From the NCBI RefSeq assembly GCF_000588875.1, contig NZ_JEMV01000003.1, positions 1 through 64,000 of the forward strand: a stretch of DNA of 64,000 bases. Reading direction: 5' to 3'. Origin of the DNA: Sphingobium sp. Ant17 (GTDB taxonomy: Bacteria > Pseudomonadota > Alphaproteobacteria > Sphingomonadales > Sphingomonadaceae). Positions 1 to 8,184 of the stretch are shown in pieces. Position numbers and translations under genes: made by a program. Under the pieces are notes generated by a model. That model was not told the DNA's origin. It saw only the letters and a program-made list of their open reading frames with translations, and did no database searches. Position 1 is the first letter of the stretch, and each line of letters begins with the position of its first letter.

Positions 1-159
1 CCTAAGCGTGGGCTGATCTACGTCTCAATGGCAGGCGCGCTATCGGCTATCACCGACCTAGTTCATTGGGGTACAGACACTAAATTCTCCGATTTGGATT
101 ATGCCCTTCTCGGCGTCGTCATATTGCCTTGGCTCGCAGCGGCATATGTTACGACCTGA
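1..159 (+). CDS. C-terminus of an unidentified membrane protein (partial)
   Basis: The frame is open from the first base to a TGA at 157-159 and encodes the last 52 residues of a protein whose start lies outside the window. The visible part holds a hydrophobic stretch near its end (ALLGVVILPWLAAAY), which suggests a terminal membrane helix. The next gene begins two bases after this stop, so the two were probably co-transcribed. Codon use is poorer in G+C than in genes further right. I do not recognise the family. It is a gene because the frame, the close coupling to the next ATG and the hydrophobic pattern agree, but function is unknown. Confidence 0.5.
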   Translation, partial: PKRGLIYVSMAGALSAITDLVHWGTDTKFSDLDYALLGVVILPWLAAAYVTT

Positions 160-161
160 CA

Positions 162-636
162 ATGGTTGAAAAGCGATCAACCGTGGTGGGCTTCCTCAAG
201 TTTACAGCCATTACCATTCTGACCTTCATGCCGATATTATCGATGCTTGACTGTTCTAGTTTACGCGTCTCGTGCAGGTCTGCACGATGGCTTGACCATT
301 TCGACCGTCATCGCGTTGCTTCTTATCGGCTTACTGTTTTTAGCGTTCCTGCCCGCTTGGCCGATAGCGCAGGCGATTTCGACACACTTCGTAAGTCCGA
401 TGCAAATCGTAAAGGCAACGAAGGGCTATCGCTGGTCACTGATATTAGTGTTCTTTGCGGCTAGTGGCGTGAACAAACTTGTGCCTGATATGTCGTCCGC
501 TACGAACGCCGGAGAAGCGATTGCTCTAGCCTTCTGCGGTACCGTCGTGGCCGCTGCAACGCTGGTTCTGACCGCTAGTATCGCCGTCACGGCATGGAAG
601 TTTGCGGTACGACGGGACGCCACCCTTGACCAATAG
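162..636 (+). CDS. Unidentified small membrane protein, apparently frameshifted near 246-249
   Basis: An ATG at 162 follows the previous stop by two bases and opens a frame encoding a hydrophobic N-terminus (FLKFTAITILTFMPILSML). In that frame hydrophobicity stops at about 249, while the frame one base over continues with membrane-like sequence to a TAG at 634-636, including a run around 295-355 and another around 510-600. Joining the two by skipping one base near 246-249 gives a protein of about 157 residues with three to four predicted helices. Alternatively translation starts at the TTG at 247 and the upstream frame is irrelevant. The break needs one extra base, the opposite of the missing-base breaks elsewhere in the window. 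No family recognised. Composition is lower in G+C than the rest. Confidence 0.4.
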
Positions 637-858
637 TGAGCGTCAAGTCTGAGAGCTTTACAGCACGCGGTAAACGTCAACTATTACTTCTCATCACACA
701 TCGCTGTCCTACCGGCACATGCGCGGCTATACTCTCCCCGCGTCCCGTACACGCCGCGCCCCGACTTTCCGATAGGATCAAGGCCGCGTAATTTTATGTC
801 GAAATCTGCGGGAAATGTGCGAAGCTAAGGGCGACGATATGAGGGGAGCCTGAGACGC

Positions 859-2253
859 ATGAGTTGGACACGCCGCAAGTCGATCGAAGCGATGACTCCG
901 ACGGGGGACCAGCATCGCCTGGCCCGCACCCTGTCCTGGCCGCATCTGCTGGCGCTGGGCGTCGGCGCGATCGTCGGCACCGGCATTCTGACGCTGATCG
1001 GCGTCGGCGCGGATCGTGCCGGGCCTGCCGTCCTCCTCTCCTTCGCCATAGCCGGCGCGATCTGCGCCTGCGCCGCGCTCGCCTATGCCGAACTCTCGAC
1101 CATGATGCCCGCCGCGGGCAGCGCCTATAGCTACTCCTATGTGGCACTGGGCGAAGGCATCGCCTGGATCGTGGGATGGAGCCTTATCCTGGAATATAGC
1201 CTCGTCGTCTCCACCGTCGCGGTCGGCTGGTCGGGCTATGCCGCGCCGCTGCTGACCGGGATCGGTTTTCCTGAACTGCTGACGCAAGGCCCGGAACTGG
1301 GCGGCCTCGTCAACCTGCCCGCCATCTTCATCATTGCCGTGGTCGCGGGTCTGCTGATGCTCGGCACCCATGAAAGCGCCCGCCTCAACAGCATCCTCGT
1401 CCTCATCAAGATCGCGACCCTGAGCCTCTTCGTCTGGGTCGCCCTGCCCGCTTTCGACGCGCAGAATCTTGAACCCTTCATGCCCTTCGGCTTCGCCAAG
1501 GCCATGGGACCGGACGGGGTCGAGCGCGGCGTGATGGCGGCGGCGGCGATCATCTTCTTCGCCTTCTACGGCTTCGACGCCATTTCGACGGCGGCAGAGG
1601 AAGCCAAGAATCCCGACCGTGATCTCGCTATCGGCATCGTCGGCTCGCTGATCGTCTGCACCCTGATCTATGTCCTCGTCGCCGCTGCCGCGATCGGGGC
1701 CATGCCCTTCACCCGCTTTGCCGACAGCCCCGAACCGCTTGCGCTGATCCTGCGCGAAATGGGTCGCGGAGAGGTGGCGCGGATCGTCGCCATCGCCGCC
1801 GTCATCGCCCTGCCGACCGTGCTGCTCGGGTTCCTCTACGGCCAGAGCCGCATCTTCCTGGTCATGGCGCGCGACGGTTTCCTGCCGCAAAGCCTCGCCA
1901 AAATCTCCAAGCGCGGCACCCCTGTGCGGATCACCATCGTCACCGCCGTCTTGGTGGCGATCATCGCGGGCCTCCTCCCCATCGATGAGATCGCCGCGCT
2001 GGCCAACGCCGGCACCCTGATCGCCTTCACCGCGGTCGGCGCCTGCCTCCTCGTCCTGCGCCGCCGCAGCCCCGACCTGCGCCGCCCCTTCCGCACACCC
2101 GCCGCCTGGTTCGTCGGCTTGGGCGCGATCTGCGGCTGCGCCTATCTGTTCATCAGCCTGCCGAGGGACACGATATTGGCGTGTTTCGGGTGGAATGCGC
2201 TGGGGCTGGTCGTGTATTTTCTGTATGGGCAAAAACGGGCAACGGCGGTTTGA
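859..2253 (+). CDS. APC-family amino acid permease
   Basis: A 464-residue polytopic membrane protein, the usual length for amino acid-polyamine-organocation transporters. After a short cytoplasmic N-terminus the first helix carries the glycine-rich motif GVGAIVGTGILTLIG, which in this family forms the unwound substrate-binding part of helix 1. Roughly twelve hydrophobic segments follow, with the family's conserved YGFDAISTAAEEAKNP stretch near residue 235. It should import an amino acid or related amine with a cation across the inner membrane; the substrate cannot be read from sequence. An AGGGGAG ribosome site lies about ten bases before the ATG. The gene stands alone, with a 220-base spacer upstream that shows nothing notable. 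Confidence 0.9.
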   Translation: MSWTRRKSIEAMTPTGDQHRLARTLSWPHLLALGVGAIVGTGILTLIGVGADRAGPAVLLSFAIAGAICACAALAYAELSTMMPAAGSAYSYSYVALGEGIAWIVGWSLILEYSLVVSTVAVGWSGYAAPLLTGIGFPELLTQGPELGGLVNLPAIFIIAVVAGLLMLGTHESARLNSILVLIKIATLSLFVWVALPAFDAQNLEPFMPFGFAKAMGPDGVERGVMAAAAIIFFAFYGFDAISTAAEEAKNPDRDLAIGIVGSLIVCTLIYVLVAAAAIGAMPFTRFADSPEPLALILREMGRGEVARIVAIAAVIALPTVLLGFLYGQSRIFLVMARDGFLPQSLAKISKRGTPVRITIVTAVLVAIIAGLLPIDEIAALANAGTLIAFTAVGACLLVLRRRSPDLRRPFRTPAAWFVGLGAICGCAYLFISLPRDTILACFGWNALGLVVYFLYGQKRATAV

Positions 2254-2265
2254 AGGGGAATAAAT

Positions 2266-2877
2266 ATGGCATTGGCACTTTTCCTGGCGAGTGCGCTCGC
2301 CTTTGCCACCCCTGCCAATAATCCCGGCGGTTGGCTGTCAGATCGTGACTATCCTGCCGATGCATTGCAGCGGCGCGAGGAAGGTACAGTAGGTTTTCGC
2401 CTATTGATCTCACCGACGGGACGAGTTGGCCGTTGTGACGTCACACAATCGAGCAATTCAGCCGACCTCGACGCAGCAACCTGCGCGATGATCGTCGGCC
2501 GTTCGAGGTTCAAGCCAGCTAGAGATGAAACCGGCCAACCAAGTTATAACCTCTATAGCGGTCATCTGTCGTGGACATTGCCAGGTCGCGCTCCACCCCG
2601 GACCAGGCCTCCAATTCCCTCGCCCGACATGGAATTGACCGTCCGCCAATTGCCCGATGGCTCACGCGAGAAAACGATCCGCCTCATCGCAAGATTTGAT
2701 GCCACCGGACAAATGGTGGCCTGTGAACCAAGCTCCAGCAACCTTAAGGAAGTGAGGCTTGCCCGTGTTGGCTGTGCCCAGGCTCAAGCCCTGCCGGTCG
2801 AGATCATCAAAGACAATGAAGGTAATGCCATATCCTTCATTCGCGGCGTCAACCTGCTATTCAAGGCAGAAGAGTAA
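2266..2877 (+). CDS. Secreted TonB-C-terminal-domain-like protein
   Basis: A 203-residue protein with a short signal peptide (hydrophobic residues 2-15, then ATPANN). Residues about 25-85 resemble the TonB C-terminal fold used by many sphingomonad energy-transducer-like proteins: YPADALQRREEGTVGF, a central GRVGRCDV strand, then LDAATC and RFKPARDETGQ. The protein lacks the N-terminal membrane anchor and proline-rich spacer of a true TonB, so it is probably a periplasmic protein using the fold for another purpose. The paired cysteines (RCDV and AATC) could form a disulphide, as in relatives. It lies 12 bases after the permease with an AAGGGGAA ribosome site, so may share its transcript. Role unknown. 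Confidence 0.75.
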   Translation: MALALFLASALAFATPANNPGGWLSDRDYPADALQRREEGTVGFRLLISPTGRVGRCDVTQSSNSADLDAATCAMIVGRSRFKPARDETGQPSYNLYSGHLSWTLPGRAPPRTRPPIPSPDMELTVRQLPDGSREKTIRLIARFDATGQMVACEPSSSNLKEVRLARVGCAQAQALPVEIIKDNEGNAISFIRGVNLLFKAEE

Positions 2878-2911
2878 CCGCAGACTCGCCTTTTCCCGCT
2901 TCTCCCCCTAC

Positions 2912-3724
2912 ATGTCCCCCATCATGGGACGCTTCTCCAAAATGCACGGCCTGGGCAACGACTTCGTCGTGATCGACGCGCGCGCTGACGCTATCGAAAT
3001 GACCCAGGATCTCGCCCGCGCCATTGCCGATCGTCATGCCGGAATTGGCTGCGACCAACTCATCCTGATCGGCAACGCGCCCGATGCGGACGTCTCGATG
3101 CAGATTTTCAACGCGGACGGCAGCGAGGTTGAAGCCTGCGGCAACGCCACTCGCTGCGTGCCGTTGTTCGTCGGCCGCGATGTGTCGATCCGCACCAAAG
3201 CAGGGCTGCTCGAAGCCAAAGCCGTCGATGGCGGCGTAAGCGTCGACATGGGCGCGCCGCGCTTCGCATGGGACGCGATCCCGCTCGCCTACCCCATGGA
3301 CACGCTCACCATGGGCGCAAGCTGGGAAGACCTGCCCGCCCCGGCCGCAGTCAATGTCGGCAACCCGCATGTCATCTTCTTTTTGGACGCTTGGGACGGT
3401 GTGAACTTCGAGCGGCTCGGCCCGCTGATCGAGACCGACCCACTCTTCCCCGCCCGCATCAACGTCAATTTTGCGCAAGTCTTGAGCGACGATCATATCC
3501 GCTTGATCGTGTGGGAACGCGGCGCTGGCCTCACCCGCGCCTGCGGCACAGGCGCCTGCGCCACCGCCGTCGCCGCGATCCGCCGCAAGCTGGTGCGCGG
3601 CCCCGTCACCGTCAGCCTGCCCGGCGGCGATCTGGTCATCGACTGGGCACCGGGCGGCACGATCAGCATGACCGGCCCCGCCACCCATGTCTTCGATGGC
3701 GAGGCTGACTGGTCGCGCTTCTGA
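2912..3724 (+). CDS. dapF: Diaminopimelate epimerase
   Basis: DapF interconverts LL- and meso-diaminopimelate in the cytoplasm, the last step before lysine and peptidoglycan precursor synthesis. The 270-residue product opens with the typical FSKMHGLGNDFVVID. The two catalytic cysteines are in ACGNATRC (about residue 76) and RACGTGACA (about residue 210), and the NVGNPHVIFF strand lies between them. I chose the ATG at 2912; an in-frame ATG at 2924 is equally close to the family start and neither has a clear ribosome site. Upstream extension of the frame runs through the preceding gene and is rejected. The stop overlaps the mtaB start by one base (TGATG), so the two are translationally coupled. 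Confidence 0.93.
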   Translation: MSPIMGRFSKMHGLGNDFVVIDARADAIEMTQDLARAIADRHAGIGCDQLILIGNAPDADVSMQIFNADGSEVEACGNATRCVPLFVGRDVSIRTKAGLLEAKAVDGGVSVDMGAPRFAWDAIPLAYPMDTLTMGASWEDLPAPAAVNVGNPHVIFFLDAWDGVNFERLGPLIETDPLFPARINVNFAQVLSDDHIRLIVWERGAGLTRACGTGACATAVAAIRRKLVRGPVTVSLPGGDLVIDWAPGGTISMTGPATHVFDGEADWSRF

Positions 3725-5046
3725 TGAGCGGCCCCGCCATCATCACCATGGGCTGCCGCCTCAACATTGCGGAGAGCGAGGCGATCCGCACGCTGGCGCA
3801 GGGGCAGGACGACCTGATCGTCGTCAACAGCTGTGCCGTCACTGCCGAAGCCGTGCGCCAGACCCGCCAGGCGATCCGCCGCGCCCGACGCGAACGGCCC
3901 GACGCACGGATCATGGTGACCGGCTGCGCCGCGCAGACCGAGCCGGAGACGTTCGCGGCGATGGCCGAAGTCGATGCGGTGATCGGCAACCGGGAGAAGC
4001 TGGACGCGGAAACCTATCTTCCGTCATCCCAGGGGAAGCTGGGATCCCCCTTTTCTTCAGCGTCATCCTCAGAAAGTGAGATGCCAGCCTTCGCCCCCAT
4101 GACGGAAAAGGTGAAGGTCGCCGACATCATGGCCGTGCGCGACACCGCGCCGCACATGGCGTCGGCCTTTGCCGATCATGCCCGCGCGTTCCTGGAGGTG
4201 CAAAATGGCTGCGACCATCGCTGCACCTTCTGCATCATCCCTTATGGCCGGGGCAACAGCCGCTCCGTCCCCGCAGGCGCGGTGGTGGACAAGGCCCGCG
4301 AGCTGGTGGCCGCGGGCTATCGTGAGATCGTGCTGACCGGCGTGGATGTCACCAGCTACGGCCCCGACCTGCCGGGCAGCCCCTCGCTTGGCTCACTGGT
4401 CGAACGCATCCTGACCGGCGTGCCCGACCTGCCCCGGCTGCGCCTCTCCTCGATCGACAGCGTGGAGATAGACGACCGGCTGTTCGACCTTATTGCGCAT
4501 GAGCCACGCATGATGCCGCACCTCCATCTCTCGCTTCAGGCGGGCGACGACCTGATCCTCAAGCGGATGAAGCGCCGCCACAGCCGCGCCGATGCCGTCC
4601 GCATCGTTGAACGGCTCAAGGCCGCGCGCCCCGGCATTAGCATCGGCGCGGACATCATCGCCGGTTTCCCGACCGAGGAAGATGTGATGTTCGAGCGGAG
4701 CCTCGCGCTGATCGCCGACTGCGACATCGTCCATGGCCATATCTTCCCCTATTCGCCGCGCACCGGCACGCCCGCCGCGCGGATGCCGCAGGTCGATCGC
4801 ACGGCCATCAAGGCCCGCGCTGCCCGCCTGCGCGCCGCCTGCGCCACGCAACGGGAGGCCTGGCTGCGCAGCCTGATCGGCACCACCCAGTCGGTGCTGG
4901 TCGAACGCAGCGGGCTGTCGGGTCATGCCGAAAATTTCGCCCCCGTGCGTTTTGCGACCCCGCAGTTGCCCTCGACCATCGTGGCCGCCCGCATCACGGG
5001 GCTTGAGAAGGACACGCTGATCGCGCAAGAGGCGGTTCAAGAATGA
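3724..5046 (+). CDS. mtaB: tRNA t6A37 methylthiotransferase MtaB, carrying a repeat-encoded insert
   Basis: MtaB is a radical-SAM enzyme that converts t6A37 to ms2t6A37 in tRNAs reading ANN codons. The N-terminal MTTase domain has its three cluster cysteines in MGCRLN (Cys11), NSCAVT and TGCAAQ; the radical-SAM domain has CDHRCTFCIIPYGRG (starting about residue 164); a short TRAM-like tail follows. Residues about 100-128, between the MTTase and radical-SAM domains, are encoded by a palindromic intergenic-type repeat (4021-4105) and are low complexity (SSQGKLGSPFSSASSSESE). The frame and downstream motifs are intact, so the insert appears tolerated. The gene is coupled to dapF, and ftsY follows after a second copy of the repeat. 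Confidence 0.93.
   Translation: MSGPAIITMGCRLNIAESEAIRTLAQGQDDLIVVNSCAVTAEAVRQTRQAIRRARRERPDARIMVTGCAAQTEPETFAAMAEVDAVIGNREKLDAETYLPSSQGKLGSPFSSASSSESEMPAFAPMTEKVKVADIMAVRDTAPHMASAFADHARAFLEVQNGCDHRCTFCIIPYGRGNSRSVPAGAVVDKARELVAAGYREIVLTGVDVTSYGPDLPGSPSLGSLVERILTGVPDLPRLRLSSIDSVEIDDRLFDLIAHEPRMMPHLHLSLQAGDDLILKRMKRRHSRADAVRIVERLKAARPGISIGADIIAGFPTEEDVMFERSLALIADCDIVHGHIFPYSPRTGTPAARMPQVDRTAIKARAARLRAACATQREAWLRSLIGTTQSVLVERSGLSGHAENFAPVRFATPQLPSTIVAARITGLEKDTLIAQEAVQE
4021..4105. repeat. Palindromic dispersed repeat, copy 1 (inside mtaB)
   Basis: About 85 bases with imperfect inverted arms: the left arm starts CCGTCATCCCAGGGGAAGCT and the right arm, read as its reverse complement, starts CCGTCATGGGGGCGAAGGCT. 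The same arm sequence recurs at 5058-5150 and 6106-6189. Its position between two conserved MtaB domains, without a frame break, shows insertion of a multiple of three bases or later selection for frame. The arms are less well matched than in copies 2 and 3, which fits an older or protein-constrained copy. Confidence 0.85.
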
Positions 5047-5057
5047 CGCTCTTTTTT

Positions 5058-5150
5058 CCGTCATTCCCGCGCAGGCGGGAACCCATCTCCCAACCGCCGC
5101 GCTTGATGCTGCGTCGGGAGATGGATCCCCGCCTGCGCTGGGGTGACGAT
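5058..5150. repeat. Palindromic dispersed repeat, copy 2 (mtaB-ftsY spacer)
   Basis: About 93 bases filling almost the whole gap between mtaB and ftsY. The left arm starts CGTCATTCCCGCGCAGGCGG and the reverse complement of the right arm starts CGTCACCCCAGCGCAGGCGG; both arms run on into CATCTCCC. It could fold into a long hairpin in the transcript and might act as a transcription or stability element, but no U-tract follows. It ends only six bases before the first ftsY ATG. Confidence 0.9.
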
Positions 5151-5155
5151 GGTGG

Positions 5156-6094
5156 ATGAACATGGCTGACATTTCCTGGCGCGACCGCCTCTTTGGCGGC
5201 TTGAAGCGCACCTCCGACAAGCTCGGCGACAATCTCACCGGCCTTTTCGGCAAGGCCGCGCTGGACGCGCAGACGCTCGACGAGATCGAGGAAGCGCTGA
5301 TCCTGTCCGACCTTGGCCCGGCCATGGCCGTGCGGGTGCGCGAGCGGCTGGCCGAAGGACGGTTCAACAAGGAACTGACCGAGGAGTATCTGCGCGAGAT
5401 CATCGCGGAGGAGATCGAGAAGGTGCTGGCCCCGGTCGCCCGCCCGCTGGAAATCGAGGCCTTCCCCCGGCCGCAGGTCATCCTGGTCATCGGCGTCAAC
5501 GGGTCGGGCAAGACCACCACGATCGCCAAACTCGCCCATAATTTCCTGGAGCAGGATTATGGCGTGATGCTGGCGGCGGGCGATACGTTCCGCGCCGCTG
5601 CGATCGGCCAGCTGAAGGTCTGGGCCGAGCGGTTGGGCATCCCGATCGTCGCGGGCAAGGAAGGCGGCGACGCGGCGGGCATCGTGTTCGACGCGGTCAA
5701 GCAGGCGACCGCCACCGGCATCGACGTGCTGATCGTGGACACCGCAGGGCGCCTGCAGAACAAGACCGAATTGATGGATGAGTTAGCGAAGATTCGCCGC
5801 ATCCTGGGCCGGTTGAACCCGGCTTCGCCTCATGACGTCGTGCTGGTGCTGGATGCGACCACGGGCCAGAATGCGCTGAACCAGATCGAAGTGTTCAAGG
5901 AAACCGCGCAGGTCACGGGTCTGGTCATGACCAAACTGGACGGCACCGCGCGCGGCGGCGTGCTGGTCGCGGCGGCGGAGAAATTCCGCCTGCCCATCCA
6001 CGCCATCGGCGTCGGGGAAAAGATCGAGGATCTGCGCCCGTTCGATCCCGGCGACATGGCCCGCGCTATTGCAGGAACAGCCTATGCCCGCTGA
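5156..6094 (+). CDS. ftsY: Signal recognition particle receptor FtsY
   Basis: FtsY is the SRP-receptor GTPase that docks ribosome-SRP complexes at the inner membrane for co-translational insertion. The 312-residue product has the NG domain but only a very short N-terminal region instead of a long acidic A domain, as in many alphaproteobacteria. GTPase motifs: P-loop GVNGSGKTTT (about residue 114), DTFRAAA, DTAGR, and TKLDGTARGG near the C-terminus. Two in-frame ATGs lie at 5156 and 5162; the second (MADISWRDR) has GGTGGA just upstream and is a plausible true start. Repeat copy 2 sits immediately upstream and copy 3 immediately downstream. Confidence 0.95.
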   Translation: MNMADISWRDRLFGGLKRTSDKLGDNLTGLFGKAALDAQTLDEIEEALILSDLGPAMAVRVRERLAEGRFNKELTEEYLREIIAEEIEKVLAPVARPLEIEAFPRPQVILVIGVNGSGKTTTIAKLAHNFLEQDYGVMLAAGDTFRAAAIGQLKVWAERLGIPIVAGKEGGDAAGIVFDAVKQATATGIDVLIVDTAGRLQNKTELMDELAKIRRILGRLNPASPHDVVLVLDATTGQNALNQIEVFKETAQVTGLVMTKLDGTARGGVLVAAAEKFRLPIHAIGVGEKIEDLRPFDPGDMARAIAGTAYAR

Positions 6095-6105
6095 TGCAGT
6101 CCCTT

Positions 6106-6189
6106 CGTCATGCCAGCGAAAGCTGGCATCTCCCTTCCTTCTGATCGCCGCAAAGAAAAGTGGGATCCCAGCGTTCGCTGGGATGACGG
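6106..6189. repeat. Palindromic dispersed repeat, copy 3 (ftsY-yciB spacer)
   Basis: About 84 bases with arms CGTCATGCCAGCGAAAGCTG on the left and, as reverse complement on the right, CCGTCATCCCAGCGAACGCT. It is the third copy in about 2.2 kb and ends 10 bases before the yciB ATG. Reading frames pass through it, which artificially lengthens the apparent yciB frame toward its 5' side. Confidence 0.88.
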
Positions 6190-6199
6190 AGCAATTGTG

Positions 6200-6826
6200 A
6201 TGACCCAGAGCAAATCCACGCCACAGCCCGCCCATAGCGGCACGCTCAGCCTGGCGCTCGATTTCGGGCCGCTGCTGGTGTTTTTCCTGGGCTATAAATT
6301 CGTCGGCATGATCATGGGCACGGCGGCCTTCATGGTCGCCATTGTCATCGCGGTGATCGTATCCAAATGGAAGCTGGGTCGGGTTTCGCCGATGCTCTGG
6401 CTATCGGCAGCGCTGGTGCTGTTCTTCGGCGGCCTGACCATCTATTTCCATGACCAGAGCTTCATCCAGTTGAAGCCGACCATCATCTACGCATTCTTCG
6501 CGTTGATGCTGTTTGCCGGACTCGCGCGGGGCAAGCCGCTGCTCAAATATCTGCTCCAGGCCGCCTATGATGGTCTCAGCCACGCCGGCTGGATGAAATT
6601 GTCGCGCAACTGGGCGCTCTTCTTCGTCGCCATGGCGATCGCGAACGAAGCGATGCGCCGCTCGCTGAGCTTCGACACCTGGCTTGCGGTCAAGGTTTGG
6701 GGCGTCACCATCGTCTCGGTGATCTTCGCCGCCGCCAACATCCCCATGCTGATGCGCCATGGTCTGAAGCTGGGCGACGAACCTGCCAGCGATGACATTG
6801 GCGAGACGACCCCGCCACAGGGCTGA
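6200..6826 (+). CDS. yciB: Inner-membrane-spanning protein YciB (septation protein A family)
   Basis: A 208-residue protein with about five or six membrane helices, matching the IspZ/YciB family implicated in envelope integrity and septation. Typical features are LALDFGPLLVFFLGY near the start, KPTIIYAFFALMLFAG in the middle, and the conserved WMKLSRNWALFFV followed by FDTWLAVKVWG. I start it at the ATG at 6200 (MTQSKSTPQ) because the longer open frame from 6110 is encoded by repeat copy 3. It follows ftsY in the same direction, an arrangement common in sphingomonads. The precise biochemical role of the family is unsettled. Confidence 0.9.
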   Translation: MTQSKSTPQPAHSGTLSLALDFGPLLVFFLGYKFVGMIMGTAAFMVAIVIAVIVSKWKLGRVSPMLWLSAALVLFFGGLTIYFHDQSFIQLKPTIIYAFFALMLFAGLARGKPLLKYLLQAAYDGLSHAGWMKLSRNWALFFVAMAIANEAMRRSLSFDTWLAVKVWGVTIVSVIFAAANIPMLMRHGLKLGDEPASDDIGETTPPQG

Positions 6827-7005
6827 GGCCGCGCGCTAAGCCTTATTTCTGCGATCGTTTCGCAATAGGCATATAGGCCTTTTTTTCCGCGCGCGGGTGC
6901 GCATATGGAAGAGCGCGGCGGCGTGTCACGTCCCGCCTGGACCCATAACAGATCGACCGCGCCAGTCATCGTGCGGTCGTCCCACCGAACCTTAGGAGTT
7001 CCGCC

Positions 7006-7620
7006 ATGGCTTTTGTTCTGCCCGACCTGCCTTATGCCAAGGATGCATTTGGCGACATATTGTCGGCCGAAACCTTCGACTATCACCACGGCAAGCATCA
7101 CAACGCCTATGTCGTGAAGGCCAATGAACTGGTCGCTGCCGACGCCGCCCATCAGGGCAAGTCGCTGGTCGAACTGATCAAGTCGACCAAGGGCGGCCTT
7201 TTCAACCAGGTCGGCCAGATCTGGAACCACACATTCTATTGGCAGTCGCTGTCGCCGACCAAGACCGCGCCGACCGGCGACCTGCTGGCCAAGATCGAAG
7301 AGGCTTTCGGTTCGGTCGATGCGCTGATCGAGAAGATGAAGGCGGAGGCCGTCGGCCATTTTGCCAGCGGCTGGGCTGCGCTGGTCCTCAAGGACGGCAA
7401 GCTGGAAGTCACCAGCTATCATGACGCCGATACGCCCGTCGCGCATGAAGGCCATGCCCCGCTGCTGATCGTCGATGTGTGGGAACATGCCTATTATATC
7501 GATTATCGCAACGCCCGTCCCGGCTATGCCGACCGCATCCTGAAGGACGCGATCAACTGGGACTTCGCGGCGCTGAACCTGGACGGCGAAGGCGCCAGCC
7601 GCGCTGACCAGCCGGGCTGA
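7006..7620 (+). CDS. sodB: Superoxide dismutase [Fe]
   Basis: A 204-residue Fe/Mn-type superoxide dismutase that converts superoxide to peroxide and oxygen in the cytoplasm (no signal peptide). Metal ligands are visible: the histidine in FDYHHGKHHNAYV, the histidine in WNHTFYW, and the aspartate and histidine in DVWEHAYYIDYRN. The glutamine in FNQVGQIWNHTFYW is at the position that favours iron over manganese. A strong AGGAG precedes the ATG. A hairpin with a U-tract follows the stop (7628-7657), so this is probably a single-gene transcript, preceded by about 180 bases of spacer. Confidence 0.95.
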   Translation: MAFVLPDLPYAKDAFGDILSAETFDYHHGKHHNAYVVKANELVAADAAHQGKSLVELIKSTKGGLFNQVGQIWNHTFYWQSLSPTKTAPTGDLLAKIEEAFGSVDALIEKMKAEAVGHFASGWAALVLKDGKLEVTSYHDADTPVAHEGHAPLLIVDVWEHAYYIDYRNARPGYADRILKDAINWDFAALNLDGEGASRADQPG

Positions 7621-7627
7621 CGCAAAG

Positions 7628-7657
7628 GGGCGGCCTCGTGAGAGGTCGCCCACTTTT
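7628..7657 (+). terminator. Rho-independent terminator after sodB
   Basis: GGGCGGCCTC at 7628-7637 pairs with GAGGTCGCCC at 7642-7651 around a GTGA loop, with one G-U pair, and is followed by TTTT at 7654-7657. It lies eight bases after the sodB stop. Confidence 0.85.
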
Positions 7658-7739
7658 CTGCACCATTGCGGATTCTAAACAATCTTTTCTTAATTCTCGC
7701 CGCGCATCATCGCCTATCCGTAAGGAGAGGGGGCGACAT

Positions 7740-8177
7740 ATGATGGATATGGTAGCGCTACGAGCGCAGCATGAACAAATCAGCCTGACCGCCCGACAAT
7801 TGGCGCAGGCAACGAGCAATAGCAGCATCCCGCAAAGCGTGGCGGCGCTGCGGTGGCCGCTCGCGCGACAACTGATCGCGCATCTCGCGCTGGAGGATCG
7901 CATCCTCTATCCCGCGATGCAGCAGTCGCCAGACTTGACCGCGCGCAAGACCGCCGCGCAATTACAGAGCGAAACCGGCGCGCTGGCCGACCGCTTTACC
8001 CGGTACATGGCCGATTGGAGCGATGATCGCATTGCCCGCGAATGGCCCGCCTTCTGCGCGGAAACCCGGCTGATCCTGGCCGCGCTGGCTGAGCGGGTCG
8101 ATCGCGAGAACCGGACCCTCTATCCACTGGCGGACCAGCAGCGCCGATCGCCCGCGCCCATCGCACGCGCGGGCTGA
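7740..8177 (+). CDS. Hemerythrin HHE-domain protein
   Basis: A 145-residue, mainly helical cytoplasmic protein. Metal-ligand candidates of the hemerythrin fold are the histidine in LRAQHEQ, H and E in [16 protein letters not shown], and E and N in [13 protein letters not shown] near the end; the two [LE]xR..LYP segments are characteristic. The start at 7740 is supported by AGGAGAGG seven bases upstream, so I discard the longer frame beginning at 7638. Such proteins bind oxygen, NO or iron, or sense redox state. The gene is convergent with the chemoreceptor gene at 8185-9716; only seven bases separate their stops. Confidence 0.82.
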   Translation: MMDMVALRAQHEQISLTARQLAQATSNSSIPQSVAALRWPLARQLIAHLALEDRILYPAMQQSPDLTARKTAAQLQSETGALADRFTRYMADWSDDRIAREWPAFCAETRLILAALAERVDRENRTLYPLADQQRRSPAPIARAG

Positions 8178-8184
8178 CCAAGCG

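Noticed and set aside
778-2232. Long 484-codon frame on the minus strand
   Set aside because: It lies antisense to the APC permease and reads as Asp/Arg/Gly/Gln-rich nonsense typical of the complement of a GC-rich gene; the plus-strand product has clear family motifs and a ribosome site.
4021-6189. The three repeats as a CRISPR array
   Set aside because: Units are long palindromes more than 900 bases apart with genes between them, no regular spacers and no cas genes.
6110-6199. Extended N-terminus of yciB
   Set aside because: These codons come from palindromic repeat copy 3; the family-like protein begins at the ATG at 6200.
6840-6900. T-rich stretch after yciB as a terminator
   Set aside because: The TTTTTTT run is present, but only three- to four-pair stems can be drawn before it, too weak to call.
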